Source: Streptomyces roseolus
GTDB lineage: Bacteria; Actinomycetota; Actinomycetes; Streptomycetales; Streptomycetaceae
Length of the DNA stretch: 64,000 nucleotides
Reading direction: 5' to 3'
Assembly (NCBI RefSeq): GCF_014649855.1
Contig: NZ_BMTV01000028.1
Coordinates: 1-64,000, forward strand
Part shown: positions 35,350 through 44,093 of the stretch, in pieces
How positions within the stretch are numbered: position 1 is the first letter of the stretch
Layout of the letters: every line of letters begins with the position of its first letter
The notes under the pieces: model-generated
Told to the model about the DNA's origin: nothing
What the model saw: the letters and a program-made list of their open reading frames with translations, nothing else
Database searches by the model: none
Made by a program: the position numbers and the translations under genes

Positions 35350-35747
35350 CCGGCACGACCACCGACGACAAGCTCAGCTGGCTCCTGGAGGGCCTGCTCG
35401 AACGGACCCCGGGCACCCGGCACGCCCTGGTGCTCTCCCGGGACGGCCTGAAGCTCTGCCGCACCTCCGGGCTCTCCGTCGACCAGGCCGACCAGCTCTC
35501 CGCCATCGCCGCGGGCATCCAGAGCCTGTCCCACGGCGCGTCCATGGAGTTCGGCGACGGCACCGGCGGGGTGCGCTCCGCGATGGCCGAGTTCTACGGC
35601 GGGATCCTCTTCATCGTCGAGGCCGGGGAGGGCGCCCACCTCGCGCTCGTCGCCGACGAGGACGCCGACGCCGGGCTCGTGGGGCACAACATGACCGAAC
35701 TGGTCGAGCAGCTGGGCGAGCACCTCGTCGCGAGGCCGCGGGGATGA
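35346..35747 (+). CDS. cvnB: CvnB, Roadblock/LC7 protein of conservon 3
   Basis: The 133-residue Roadblock protein contains LSWLLEGLLERTPGTRHALVLS and a conserved SAIAAGIQSLS helix. It overlaps cvnA at its start and cvnC at its end (ATGA in both cases). It should be the CvnD regulator of this set. Confidence 0.92.
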   Translation: MTGTTTDDKLSWLLEGLLERTPGTRHALVLSRDGLKLCRTSGLSVDQADQLSAIAAGIQSLSHGASMEFGDGTGGVRSAMAEFYGGILFIVEAGEGAHLALVADEDADAGLVGHNMTELVEQLGEHLVARPRG

Positions 35748-36100
35748 GCCGCGTCAGGCCGGGTCGCGACGACTCCCCCGACCGGCTCTACACCCTGACC
35801 GGCGGCCGCAGCAGCTCCGGGTCCACCGCCTTCGACGTGGTCACGCTCGTGGTGGCGGAGAGCGATCCGGTGCCCGGCATGCAGTCCGAGCACGCCGCCA
35901 TCCTGCGGATGTGCCGCTTCCCCACCGCTGTGGTGGAAGTCGCCGCCGGGCTCGGGCTGCCCGTGTCGATCACCAGGATCCTCCTGGCCGATCTGCACGA
36001 CACCGGCCGGATCAGCGCGCGGCACCCGCGCCCCGCCTCGTACCGCCTTCCCGATCACGACATCCTGGAGCAGGTGCTCGTTGGACTCCGCAATCTCTGA
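35744..36100 (+). CDS. cvnC: CvnC, DUF742 protein of conservon 3
   Basis: The 118-residue DUF742 protein has RLYTLTGGRS at its start, a helix-turn-helix-like AVVEVAAGLGLPVSITRILLADL and the final VGLRNL. It overlaps cvnB by 4 bp and cvnD by 20 bp. Confidence 0.92.
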   Translation: MSRVRPGRDDSPDRLYTLTGGRSSSGSTAFDVVTLVVAESDPVPGMQSEHAAILRMCRFPTAVVEVAAGLGLPVSITRILLADLHDTGRISARHPRPASYRLPDHDILEQVLVGLRNL

Positions 36101-36716
36101 GCAGCAGCAGGGCCCGGCCCTGAGCAGCACCGCCGACAACGGACTGAAGATCGTCGTCGTCGGCGGCTTCGGGGTGGGCAAGACGACCCTGGTCCGCTCG
36201 GTCAGCGAGATCCGTCCGCTGAACACCGAGGAGACCATGTCGCAGGCGGGCGAGGGCATCGACGACACCGTCGGCGTCGCCGCCAAGACGGCCACGACGG
36301 TCGCCTTCGACTTCGGCCGGATCTCGCTCGACGCGCACAACGTGCTCTACCTGTTCGGCGCGCCCGGGCAGGAGCGGTTCTGGTTCCTGTGGGACCGGCT
36401 CTTCTCCGGGACGCTCGGGGCGGTCGTCCTCGTCGACACCCGGCGGATCTCCGACTCCTGGTACGCCGTGGACCGCCTGGAGCACAACGGCACCCCCTTC
36501 GTCGTCGCCTGCAACGACTTCGGCGGACCCGCGCACACCGCCGACGAGATCCGCGCGGCCCTCGACCTCGCCGACGAGGTGCCGCTGGTCTTCTGCGACG
36601 CCCGGTCCCGGGAGTCCAGCAAGCAGGTCCTCATCGCGCTCGTCGAACACCTGAAGCACGTCGTCGCCGCCGACCCCGAGCGCGGTCGGCGGCCCGTCCC
36701 GGAGCCCGCCCCGTGA
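36081..36716 (+). CDS. cvnD: CvnD, small GTPase-like protein of conservon 3
   Basis: The 211-residue P-loop protein has Walker A GGFGVGKTT at 28-36, a TTVAFDFGRI switch and GAPGQERFWFLW. The NKxD position reads NDFG. It starts with TTG inside cvnC. Its stop overlaps the GTG of the following P450 gene, so the P450 pair is in the same operon. Confidence 0.92.
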   Translation: MDSAISEQQQGPALSSTADNGLKIVVVGGFGVGKTTLVRSVSEIRPLNTEETMSQAGEGIDDTVGVAAKTATTVAFDFGRISLDAHNVLYLFGAPGQERFWFLWDRLFSGTLGAVVLVDTRRISDSWYAVDRLEHNGTPFVVACNDFGGPAHTADEIRAALDLADEVPLVFCDARSRESSKQVLIALVEHLKHVVAADPERGRRPVPEPAP

Positions 36717-37942
36717 ACCCTGCCGAGCCCGCGCCGGTCCCGCTGAGCGGTCCGCGCTTCCACACCGACCCGGTCGAGCTGTACCGGCGCATCCGGCGGG
36801 ACCACGGGGCCGTCGCCCCCGTCGTCCTCGACGGCGACATACCCGCCTGGCTGGTCCTCGGCTACCGCGAGCTGCACCAGGTCACCAGCGACCCCGTGCT
36901 CTTCTCGCGCGACTCCGACCTGTGGAACCAGTGGGACGCGATCCCCGACGACTGGCCGCTGCTGCCCATGATCGGCCGCAAGCAGCCGTCGATCCTGTAC
37001 ACGGTGGGCGAGCGCCACCGCGAGCGGGCCGGGGTGATCTCGGCCGCCCTGGAGGCCGTCGACCCCTTCGAACTGCGGGGGCGCGCCGAGCGGTTCGCCG
37101 ACGAGCTCATCGACGGGCTGTGCGGCAAGGGCGAGTGCGACATCATCGCCGAGTACGCCATGCTGCTGCCGGTCCGGGTGCTCGCCAGCATCTACGGCTT
37201 CGCCGACGAGCAGGGCCCGGGACTCGTGACCGCCATGAACGACATGATCAACGGCGGTCCCGGCGCGCTGGCCGGGCAGCGGCACCTCGCCGAGTCGATG
37301 GTGGCGCTGCTCGCCGCCAAGGCGGAGTCGCCCGGCGACGACGTCGCCTCGCGGATGCTCGGCAACACCGCCGGGTTCACCGTCGAGGAGGTCGCCCAGG
37401 ACCTCATGGTGATGATGGCCGCCGGCCACCAGCCGACCGCCGACTGGATCGGCAACTCGCTGCGCCTGATGCTGACCGACGACCGCTTCGCCGCCTCCCT
37501 CTCCGGCGGCCGGCACAGCGTCGGCGAGGCGATGAACGAGGTGCTGTGGGAGGACACGCCCACGCAGAACGTCGCCGGCCGCTGGGCCTCCCGCGACACC
37601 CACCTCGGCGGCCGACACATCGCCCGCGGCGACCTGGTGCTGCTCGGACTCGCCGCCGCCAACGCCGACCCGCACGTCCGGGCCGACGCCGGCGCCCTCA
37701 CCGGCGGCAACAACGCGCACCTCTCCTTCGGCCACGGCGAGCACCGCTGCCCGTTCCCCGCGCAGGAGGTCGCCGAGACCGTCGCCAGGACCGGCATCGA
37801 GGTGCTGCTCGACCGGCTGCCGGACGTCGACCTCGCCGTCGCCGGGACCTCCCTGACCCGTCGCCCCTCCCCCTGGCTGCGCGGCCTCACCGCGCTGCCG
37901 GTGACGTACACCCCGACCCCCGCCCTTGGAGGGACCGCATGA
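36713..37942 (+). CDS. CYP157-like cytochrome P450 lacking EXXR
   Basis: The 409-residue P450 has heme-binding FGHGEHRCPF with Cys346. The K-helix reads EVLW (276-279), so the EXXR arginine is Trp. The I-helix reads AGHQPT where canonical P450s have AGxET or DT, so the oxygen-activating acid-alcohol pair is also lost. CYP157 members are known to lack EXXR; the I-helix change makes classical monooxygenation still less likely. It overlaps cvnD by 4 bp (GTGA) and the next P450 by 4 bp (ATGA). Confidence 0.92.
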   Translation: MNPAEPAPVPLSGPRFHTDPVELYRRIRRDHGAVAPVVLDGDIPAWLVLGYRELHQVTSDPVLFSRDSDLWNQWDAIPDDWPLLPMIGRKQPSILYTVGERHRERAGVISAALEAVDPFELRGRAERFADELIDGLCGKGECDIIAEYAMLLPVRVLASIYGFADEQGPGLVTAMNDMINGGPGALAGQRHLAESMVALLAAKAESPGDDVASRMLGNTAGFTVEEVAQDLMVMMAAGHQPTADWIGNSLRLMLTDDRFAASLSGGRHSVGEAMNEVLWEDTPTQNVAGRWASRDTHLGGRHIARGDLVLLGLAAANADPHVRADAGALTGGNNAHLSFGHGEHRCPFPAQEVAETVARTGIEVLLDRLPDVDLAVAGTSLTRRPSPWLRGLTALPVTYTPTPALGGTA

Positions 37943-39177
37943 CCTGCCCCATCGACCACACCGCGGGTGGCGCGCCCGTCGTCCTCGACCCCTTCGTCAC
38001 GGACCTCGACGGGGAGGGCGCCCGGCTCCGCGAGGCCGGCCCGCTGGCCCGCGTGGTCCTGCCCGGCGGCGTGCCCTGCTACGCCGTCACCCGGCACGCC
38101 GAGGCCCGGGCGCTCCTCACCGATCCCCGGCTCGTCAAGGACATCGAGCAGTGGGGGGCCTGGCAGCGCGGCGAGATACCGCTCGACTGGCCGCTGATCG
38201 GTCTCGCCAACCCCGGCAGGTCGATGCTGACGGTCGACGGCGCGGAGCACCGCCGGCTGCGCACGCTGGTCGCCCAGGCGCTCACCGCGCGCCGGGTGGA
38301 GCGGCTGCGGGCGGGCATCGAGGGGCTGACGGCGGGGCTGCTGGACCGGCTCGCGGAGCGTCCGGCGGGCGAGACGGTGGACCTGAAGGCGGAGTTCGCC
38401 TACCCGCTGCCGATGAACGTGGTCGGCGAGCTGATGGGTGTGGACGCGGCGGACCACCCGCGGATGAAGGCGCTGTTCGAGAAGTTCTTCTCGACGCAGA
38501 CGCCGCCGGAGGAGGTGCCGCAGATGATGGCGGACCTCGGGGCGCTCTTCGCCGGGATCGTGGCGGGCAAGCGGGAGTCGCCCGGCGACGACCTGACGAG
38601 CGCGCTGATCGAGGCCTCGGAGGGCGGCGACCGGCTCACCACGGAGGAGATCACCAACACGCTCCAGCTGATGGTGGCCGCCGGCCACGAGACGACCATC
38701 AGCCTGATCGTGAACGCCGTGGTCGCCCTGGAGACGCACCCGGAGCAGCGCGCCCTGGTGCTCAAGGGCGAGGTGCCGTGGGAGAACGTGATCGAGGAGA
38801 CCCTGCGCTGGTCGACGCCCACCTCGCACGTGCTCATCCGCTTCGCGAGCGAGGACGTCCAGGTCGGCGACCGGGTCCTGCCGAAGGGCGAGGGGCTGAT
38901 CGTGTCGCACGGCGCGATCGGCCGGGACGAGCTCCAGCACGGTCCGACGGCGGGCGACTTCGACGTCACCCGCGAGCCGATCCGGCACATCGCCTTCGGC
39001 CACGGCCCGCACGTCTGCCCCGGCGCGGCGCTCTCCCGCCTGGAGGCCTCGGTGGCGCTCCCGGCGCTGTACGCGCGCTTCCCCGGGCTGCGGCTCGCGG
39101 TGCCGCGCGAGGAGCTGAGGAACAAGCCGGTCGTCACCCAGAACGACCTCTTCGAGCTGCCGGTCGTCCTCGCCTGA
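37939..39177 (+). CDS. CYP154-like cytochrome P450, canonical
   Basis: This 412-residue P450 has every expected motif: I-helix AAGHETT, K-helix ETLR (E287-R290) and heme-binding FGHGPHVCPG with Cys360. It should therefore be a working monooxygenase with external ferredoxin and reductase. In S. coelicolor, CYP157 and CYP154 genes occur as pairs beside conservons, and this arrangement matches. The substrate is unknown. A terminator-like hairpin at 39197-39230 ends the operon. Confidence 0.93.
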   Translation: MTCPIDHTAGGAPVVLDPFVTDLDGEGARLREAGPLARVVLPGGVPCYAVTRHAEARALLTDPRLVKDIEQWGAWQRGEIPLDWPLIGLANPGRSMLTVDGAEHRRLRTLVAQALTARRVERLRAGIEGLTAGLLDRLAERPAGETVDLKAEFAYPLPMNVVGELMGVDAADHPRMKALFEKFFSTQTPPEEVPQMMADLGALFAGIVAGKRESPGDDLTSALIEASEGGDRLTTEEITNTLQLMVAAGHETTISLIVNAVVALETHPEQRALVLKGEVPWENVIEETLRWSTPTSHVLIRFASEDVQVGDRVLPKGEGLIVSHGAIGRDELQHGPTAGDFDVTREPIRHIAFGHGPHVCPGAALSRLEASVALPALYARFPGLRLAVPREELRNKPVVTQNDLFELPVVLA

Positions 39178-39196
39178 CGTCCGAACGCGCTCGCCC

Positions 39197-39230
39197 CGGT
39201 GGCCCGTTCCCCTCGGGGAGCGGGCCACCG
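39197..39230 (+). terminator. terminator-like hairpin after conservon 3
   Basis: Arms of 16 bp (39197-39212 and 39215-39230) pair with one G-U-compatible mismatch around a 2-nt centre, 20 bp after the second P450 stop. This is the natural 3' end of the conservon 3 operon. Confidence 0.7.
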
Positions 39231-39328
39231 CGCGCCTCCCCCTCGCTTCTGCAATTTTCCGCAACTTCTTGCGGAGCCGGTGGCGGGGCTGGTTGACTCG
39301 CCCGGGATCCACCGGCGAGAGGGGCGGC

Positions 39329-40240
39329 ATGAGCCACGCGTACGACGTCCTCGTCCTGGGAGGGGCGGGCGTCGACACCATCGTGTACGTCCCCGAGCTC
39401 CCGCTGCCGTACGCGGACAGCTACATGATCCGTCCCGGCATCGAGGCCCGCGCGGGCCAGACCGGCGACTTCGTGGCGCTCGGCGTCAGCTCGCTCGGCC
39501 TGCGCACCCACCACGTCGACCTGGTCGGCGACGACCACGCGGGCGACCTGGTCCGCGCCTTCCACCGCGACCGGGGCATCGAGTTCACGGAGGTCCCGCA
39601 GCCCGCCGGCACCAAGCGGGCCGTCAACCTCGTGAGCCCCGACGGCCGCCGGCTCTCCCTCTACGACGACAGCCGCTCCCGGGAGTCCGACCGCCTCCCG
39701 GAGGACCTGGTGCGCAAGCTCGCCGCCGCCAGCCGGCACGCCCACGTCTCGATCACGCACCCCTGCGCCTTCACGCTGCCGCTGCTGCGCGAGGCGGGCC
39801 CCACCGTCTCGACGGACCTGCACGACTGGGACGGCGAGAACCCGTACCACGAGCCGTTCGCGTACGGCGCCGACGTCGTCTTCGTCTCGACGACGGCGCT
39901 CCCCGACCCGGCGGCGACCATGCGCCGGATCCTGGAGCGCGGGCGGGCGGAGGTGGTCGTGGCCACGGCCGGCGCGGAGGGTTCCTACCTGCTGACGCGT
40001 GCGGGCGGCGCGCCCCTGCACGTCCCGGCGGTCGCCCCGCGCGGCCCGGTCGTCGACTCCAACGGCGCGGGCGACGCCTACGCGGCCGGTTTCCTCTTCG
40101 GCCGGCTCACCGGCGAACCCCCGGAGCGCTGCGCCCTGTACGGGGCGGTGGCCGGCGCCCACGCCTGTACGGTCCCCGCCACCGCGAGCGACGCCGTCGA
40201 CCGGGCCACGCTGCTCGCCGAGGTCGCCGCCCTCAGCTGA
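39329..40240 (+). CDS. PfkB-family carbohydrate or nucleoside kinase
   Basis: The 303-residue protein is a ribokinase-like kinase: N-terminal GGAGVDTIVY, a sugar-binding GQTGDFVALG region and the C-terminal signature DSNGAGDAYAAGF with the catalytic Asp. It should phosphorylate a sugar or nucleoside with ATP. The substrate is not evident. Its last 8 bp overlap the 3' end of the convergent cbiZ gene. Confidence 0.9.
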   Translation: MSHAYDVLVLGGAGVDTIVYVPELPLPYADSYMIRPGIEARAGQTGDFVALGVSSLGLRTHHVDLVGDDHAGDLVRAFHRDRGIEFTEVPQPAGTKRAVNLVSPDGRRLSLYDDSRSRESDRLPEDLVRKLAAASRHAHVSITHPCAFTLPLLREAGPTVSTDLHDWDGENPYHEPFAYGADVVFVSTTALPDPAATMRRILERGRAEVVVATAGAEGSYLLTRAGGAPLHVPAVAPRGPVVDSNGAGDAYAAGFLFGRLTGEPPERCALYGAVAGAHACTVPATASDAVDRATLLAEVAALS

Positions 40241-40910
40241 CGCCGGGCCCGGGCAGCGCGGCGCCGACCGCCGCGTGGACGGCCCGGGCGAGCCGGGCGC
40301 CCCAGAGCGAGCGGGGCCCCGCGAAGGGTTCGGCGGGGCCGCCGGGCAGGGGGGCGCGGGCGAGGACGCAGACCGCGTCGGTCGGGGTCCCCGAGCAGTC
40401 GTGGCCGGCGTCGAGCAGCGCCTGCACCTTCGCCTCGGTGGCGGTCGCCACCGCGTTGACGAGGGCGGCGTCGGTGAGCGGCACGGGCACGGTGACGACG
40501 ATGTTGATCGTGCCGGGGGCCTGGGGCCCGGGGACCCCCGCTCCCGGGGCCGCCGCCCAGCCGCGCACCTCTGTCCCCGCGGTGGCGACCGCGTCGACGC
40601 CGCCGTCGGAGGCGGTCCCGCGCCGGGTGACCTCGGCGGCGGTCATCAGGCCGACGCCGGGCCCCCGGAGTCCGGCGCGGCGGGCGAGCGCGGCGAGGTG
40701 CGCCTCCGGGTCGGTGCGGGTGTAGCCGTGGGCGACCTGCACGTTCATCACCCAGGCCCGTTCCCCGATGCCACCGCCGAGGACGGCGCTGCTGACGGCC
40801 CGCCAGCCCGGTCCCCGGCGCCAGAGCAGGGCACCGAGCCGCTGCCCGTCCTCGTCCCGTTCGAGCAGCTCCGGAAGGGCCGCACGGTTCGGTTCCACCA
40901 CGACGGTCAC
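40233..40910 (-). CDS. cbiZ: adenosylcobinamide amidohydrolase (CbiZ)
   Basis: The protein matches the CbiZ family: AVSSAVLGGGIGERAWVMNVQVAHGY near the N-terminus, GLMTAAEV, then GTINIVV and TDAALVNAVATATEAKVQALLDAG, followed by GTPTDAV. It cleaves the aminopropanol arm of adenosylcobinamide or pseudocobalamin to cobyric acid for corrinoid salvage. The GTG at 40910 has AGGAG 9 nt upstream; the frame is open to a GTG at 40931 without a site. No other cobalamin gene is adjacent. Confidence 0.85.
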   Translation of the reverse strand: MTVVVEPNRAALPELLERDEDGQRLGALLWRRGPGWRAVSSAVLGGGIGERAWVMNVQVAHGYTRTDPEAHLAALARRAGLRGPGVGLMTAAEVTRRGTASDGGVDAVATAGTEVRGWAAAPGAGVPGPQAPGTINIVVTVPVPLTDAALVNAVATATEAKVQALLDAGHDCSGTPTDAVCVLARAPLPGGPAEPFAGPRSLWGARLARAVHAAVGAALPGPGVS

Positions 40911-41118
40911 TGCCACGCGCTCCTCGCTCACCCGGACGTCCCGGTGATCCTACGGGCCCGGCCCCGGGCGCCGACGCGGAGCCGGACCAGCGGGAAGGCC
41001 GCGTGCGCCAGCCGGACGGCGCCGGTGGCGATCGATCCCGCGCCGCGTTCGGCGAGGCCGTCGAGGCCTCGGGACGGACGACACCGTCGAGCGCCGGCCG
41101 ACCGTGCGGCCCCGGCCC

Positions 41119-41937
41119 TCACGGGGTGTCGGGGGCCGTGCGCACCGGGAAGCCGAAGGTGCGGCCCTGCCCCTTCAGCCACGGCAGCACCTCCCGCAGC
41201 GCCGCCACGCTCTGCGAGCGGTCGCCGCCGCCGTCGTGGAAGAGGATCGTCGGTCCGTTGGACAGCTCGTCCTTCACGGTCGCCACGATGGCGGCGGCCC
41301 CCGGCCGTTCGAAGTCCTTCGTGTCCACGTTCCATCCGAGCGGCCGCATGCCCGCGGCCGCGGCCACCTTCCGGCTGTCCGGCGTGAACGCTCCGCCCGG
41401 CGCCCGGTAGTACTGCACCTCCGCCCCGCCGGCGGCCTCCTCTATCAGCTTCCGCGCGTCGAGGATCTGCTGCTTCTGGTACGCGACGGACTTGCGGTCC
41501 ATCGTCGTGTCGTGGGTCATGGTGTGGTCGCACAGCCGGTGCCCCTCGGCCACCACCCGCTTCACGAGGTCCGGGTGGCGCTGTGCCTGCGGGCCGATCA
41601 TGCAGAAGACGGCCTTGACGTCGTGCTCCTTCAGGATGTCGAGCATCTTCGGCGTCCAGCGCGGGTCCGGCCCGTCGTCGATGGTGATGTTGACGGCCCG
41701 TCCGCCCGCCTCGGCGGCGTGCGCGATCCCCTCCGGCACCCGGATCGTCGGCCGCGCGGGCTTGTCCGCGCCTCCGGCCCGCTGCGCCGGGAGCTTCGGC
41801 GCGGCGGCGCCGCCCGCCGCCGGCGCGGCGCGCTCGTCCTCGCCCACCAGTGCCGTCGCTCCCCACGCGGCCAGGCTGATGCCGACCGCCGACGCCAACA
41901 CGGCCACGTGCGCGGTGTACTTGCCCATCCGGCGCAT
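41119..41937 (-). CDS. secreted polysaccharide deacetylase (NodB domain)
   Basis: This 272-residue protein begins with a basic stretch and a hydrophobic signal or anchor helix (about 8-30), then an Ala/Pro linker. The NodB domain has the catalytic TIDDGPDP and the metal-binding HTMTHD motif, and closes with TILFHDGGGDRSQ. It should deacetylate peptidoglycan or another N-acetylated polymer outside the membrane. GGAGGG lies before the ATG at 41937; the ATG at 41928 is an alternative. It is divergent from the phosphatase at 42159. Confidence 0.9.
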   Translation of the reverse strand: MRRMGKYTAHVAVLASAVGISLAAWGATALVGEDERAAPAAGGAAAPKLPAQRAGGADKPARPTIRVPEGIAHAAEAGGRAVNITIDDGPDPRWTPKMLDILKEHDVKAVFCMIGPQAQRHPDLVKRVVAEGHRLCDHTMTHDTTMDRKSVAYQKQQILDARKLIEEAAGGAEVQYYRAPGGAFTPDSRKVAAAAGMRPLGWNVDTKDFERPGAAAIVATVKDELSNGPTILFHDGGGDRSQSVAALREVLPWLKGQGRTFGFPVRTAPDTP

Positions 41938-42158
41938 GCGCCCTCCGATCCTCGCGTTCCCGATGCGACCCCACGCCTGCCGGCGCGTCCACGGGGGAGA
42001 GGACGAACGACACCCCGAACAGGTTTCACCCGTTCGGCGGATGTGACAGAGCTACCGTTCGACTCCGATTCCGCTGCTGTTCGGATGGTGCGCCGGACGG
42101 GGTTCCGGTGCAGACTGTGCACCACACCTGGTCGAGTTCCCCTCTGGAGGCCGGAAGA

Positions 42159-43961
42159 GTGAGCGGCGGCAGCGGCGGACGGCGCCTGACCGGCAGGGTC
42201 TCGGCCGTGCGGACCTCGACCGTGTACCGGACCGCGGCGCTCCGCGCCCGACGCCGCCGCGCCGACGGCGCGATTCCGCTCGACGCGCCCGGCGCCGAGG
42301 AACGCCTCGCCTGGCTCAACGCCGCGAGCACCCGCATCGGCACCACCCTGGACCTGGAGAGCACCGCCCGGGAGCTGGCCGACTTCACCGTCCCCGGCTT
42401 CGCCGACGGCGCCGCCGTCGACATCCTGGAGAGCGTCCTGCACGGCGAGGAGGGCTCCCGCTGGACCGGCACCGGCGTCCCCCCGATGCGGGCGGTCGCG
42501 CTCTCCGCCGTCGACACCATGACCACGCTGGAGGCCGTCCCGGTCGGCGAGACCTACGTGCGCGACCAGAAGCGGCACGAGACCCTGCTCCACCAGTACT
42601 GTCTGCGGCGCGGCGAGCCCGTCCTGGTGGCCCGGATGCGCGAGGAGGACTTCGCCCGCGTCGCCCCGACCGCGAGCGGCGCGGCGAAGATGCGCGCCCT
42701 GGGCGTGCACAGCTACCTCGCGGTGCCGCTGATCGCCCGGGGGCTGCTCCTCGGCAGCGCCGACTTCGTCCGCGGCCCCGGCAGCCCGCCCTTCTCCCCC
42801 ACCGACCTCGCCCTCGCCCAGCAGCTGGCCTCCCGCGCCGCCGTCTTCATCGACAACGCCCGGTTGTACGGCCGCGAGCGGGAGCGGGTCGTCTCGCTCC
42901 AGCGCAGCCTCCTCCCCCGGGCCACGCCCGTCACCCCCGGTCTCCGGGTGCACGCCGAGTACACGCCGTCGGCGGCCCGCCACCCGGTGGGCGGCGACTG
43001 GTACGACGTGATGTCCCTGCCCGGCGGGCGCACGGCCCTGATGGCCGGCGACGTCATGGGCCAGGGGCTGCCGGCCGCCGCCACCATGGGCCGGCTCCGG
43101 GCCGTCGCCCGCACCCTGATGACCCTCGACATGGCGCCCGAGCGGGTCCTCGCCCGGCTCGACCTCGCCACCCGCGACCTGGAGGACGACCAGGTCGCCA
43201 CCTTCCTGTGCGCGGTCTACGACCCGGCGGCCTCCCGCTGCACCCTGGCCGGCGCCGGGCTGCTGCCGCCGCTGCTCCTCGACGGACGCGGCGGCGCCGA
43301 GTTCGTCCCGCTGCCGGCCGGGGCGCCGCTGGGCGCCGGCGTGATCCCGTACGACTCCGTGACGGTGACGATCCCCGACGGCGGCGGGCTCGTCCTGTAC
43401 ACGGACGGCCTCGTGAAGGCGCGCGGCGCCGATCTGGAGGAGCAGCTGGAGCGGCTGCGCTCCGCGGCGCTCGCCCTGCCGCCCGGAGCCCTCGACGAGG
43501 GCGGGCTGATCGCGGTGGCCCCGGCCGGTCCCGGCCGCTTCGACGAGGCGGTGCTGCTCACGGCGAGGGCCGTGCCGCTGGACGCGGGGACCGGGCTGCG
43601 GGTGTGGCCGCTCTCCGGTGACGGCAGGGCGGCGTCCGAGGCCCGGCGCCTCGTCACCGGCCAGCTCGCCGCATGGGGCCTGGACGACCTCGCCGACGTG
43701 TGCGAGCTGGTCGTCTCCGAGCTGGTCGGCAACGCCCTCCGGTACGGGAACGGGCCGGGCGAGCTCCGGCTGCTGCGCGGCGAGCGGCTGGTCGTGGAGG
43801 TCTCCGACACCGGCCCGGACCTGCCGCAGATCCAGCACGCCGACCTCAGCGACGAGGGCGGCCGGGGCCTCCAGCTCGTCAACATGCTGTGCCGCCGCTG
43901 GGGCTCCTGCCGCACCTCCGGCGGCAAGGTCGTCTGGGCCGAGCAGAACCTTCCCTCCTGA
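42159..43961 (+). CDS. GAF - PP2C (SpoIIE) phosphatase - HATPase regulatory protein
   Basis: This 600-residue protein has a GAF domain (about 60-215), a SpoIIE-type PP2C phosphatase (about 235-425, with HPVGGDWYDV and AGDVMGQGLPAA metal-binding motifs) and a C-terminal HATPase_c_2 (about 460-600, with ELVGNALRYG and GGRGLQLV). The last is the kinase type found in anti-sigma factors. Such fusions phosphorylate or dephosphorylate anti-anti-sigma (STAS) proteins and control sigma factors in Streptomyces. The GTG at 42159 is chosen because GGAGG lies 8 nt upstream; the frame is open to 42108. A second phosphatase gene follows at 44094. Confidence 0.88.
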   Translation: MSGGSGGRRLTGRVSAVRTSTVYRTAALRARRRRADGAIPLDAPGAEERLAWLNAASTRIGTTLDLESTARELADFTVPGFADGAAVDILESVLHGEEGSRWTGTGVPPMRAVALSAVDTMTTLEAVPVGETYVRDQKRHETLLHQYCLRRGEPVLVARMREEDFARVAPTASGAAKMRALGVHSYLAVPLIARGLLLGSADFVRGPGSPPFSPTDLALAQQLASRAAVFIDNARLYGRERERVVSLQRSLLPRATPVTPGLRVHAEYTPSAARHPVGGDWYDVMSLPGGRTALMAGDVMGQGLPAAATMGRLRAVARTLMTLDMAPERVLARLDLATRDLEDDQVATFLCAVYDPAASRCTLAGAGLLPPLLLDGRGGAEFVPLPAGAPLGAGVIPYDSVTVTIPDGGGLVLYTDGLVKARGADLEEQLERLRSAALALPPGALDEGGLIAVAPAGPGRFDEAVLLTARAVPLDAGTGLRVWPLSGDGRAASEARRLVTGQLAAWGLDDLADVCELVVSELVGNALRYGNGPGELRLLRGERLVVEVSDTGPDLPQIQHADLSDEGGRGLQLVNMLCRRWGSCRTSGGKVVWAEQNLPS

Positions 43962-44093
43962 GGCACCGGCCGGGCCCTCCGCCACCCCGGCGCGGGACCT
44001 CCGGCCCTGCCGGTCGGCCCGCGCCGCCCGGCACCCTTGGGGACGAAGGCCGTTGCGAACCGCCCGCGGGCGGGAGACCGACGAAGGAGAGTC

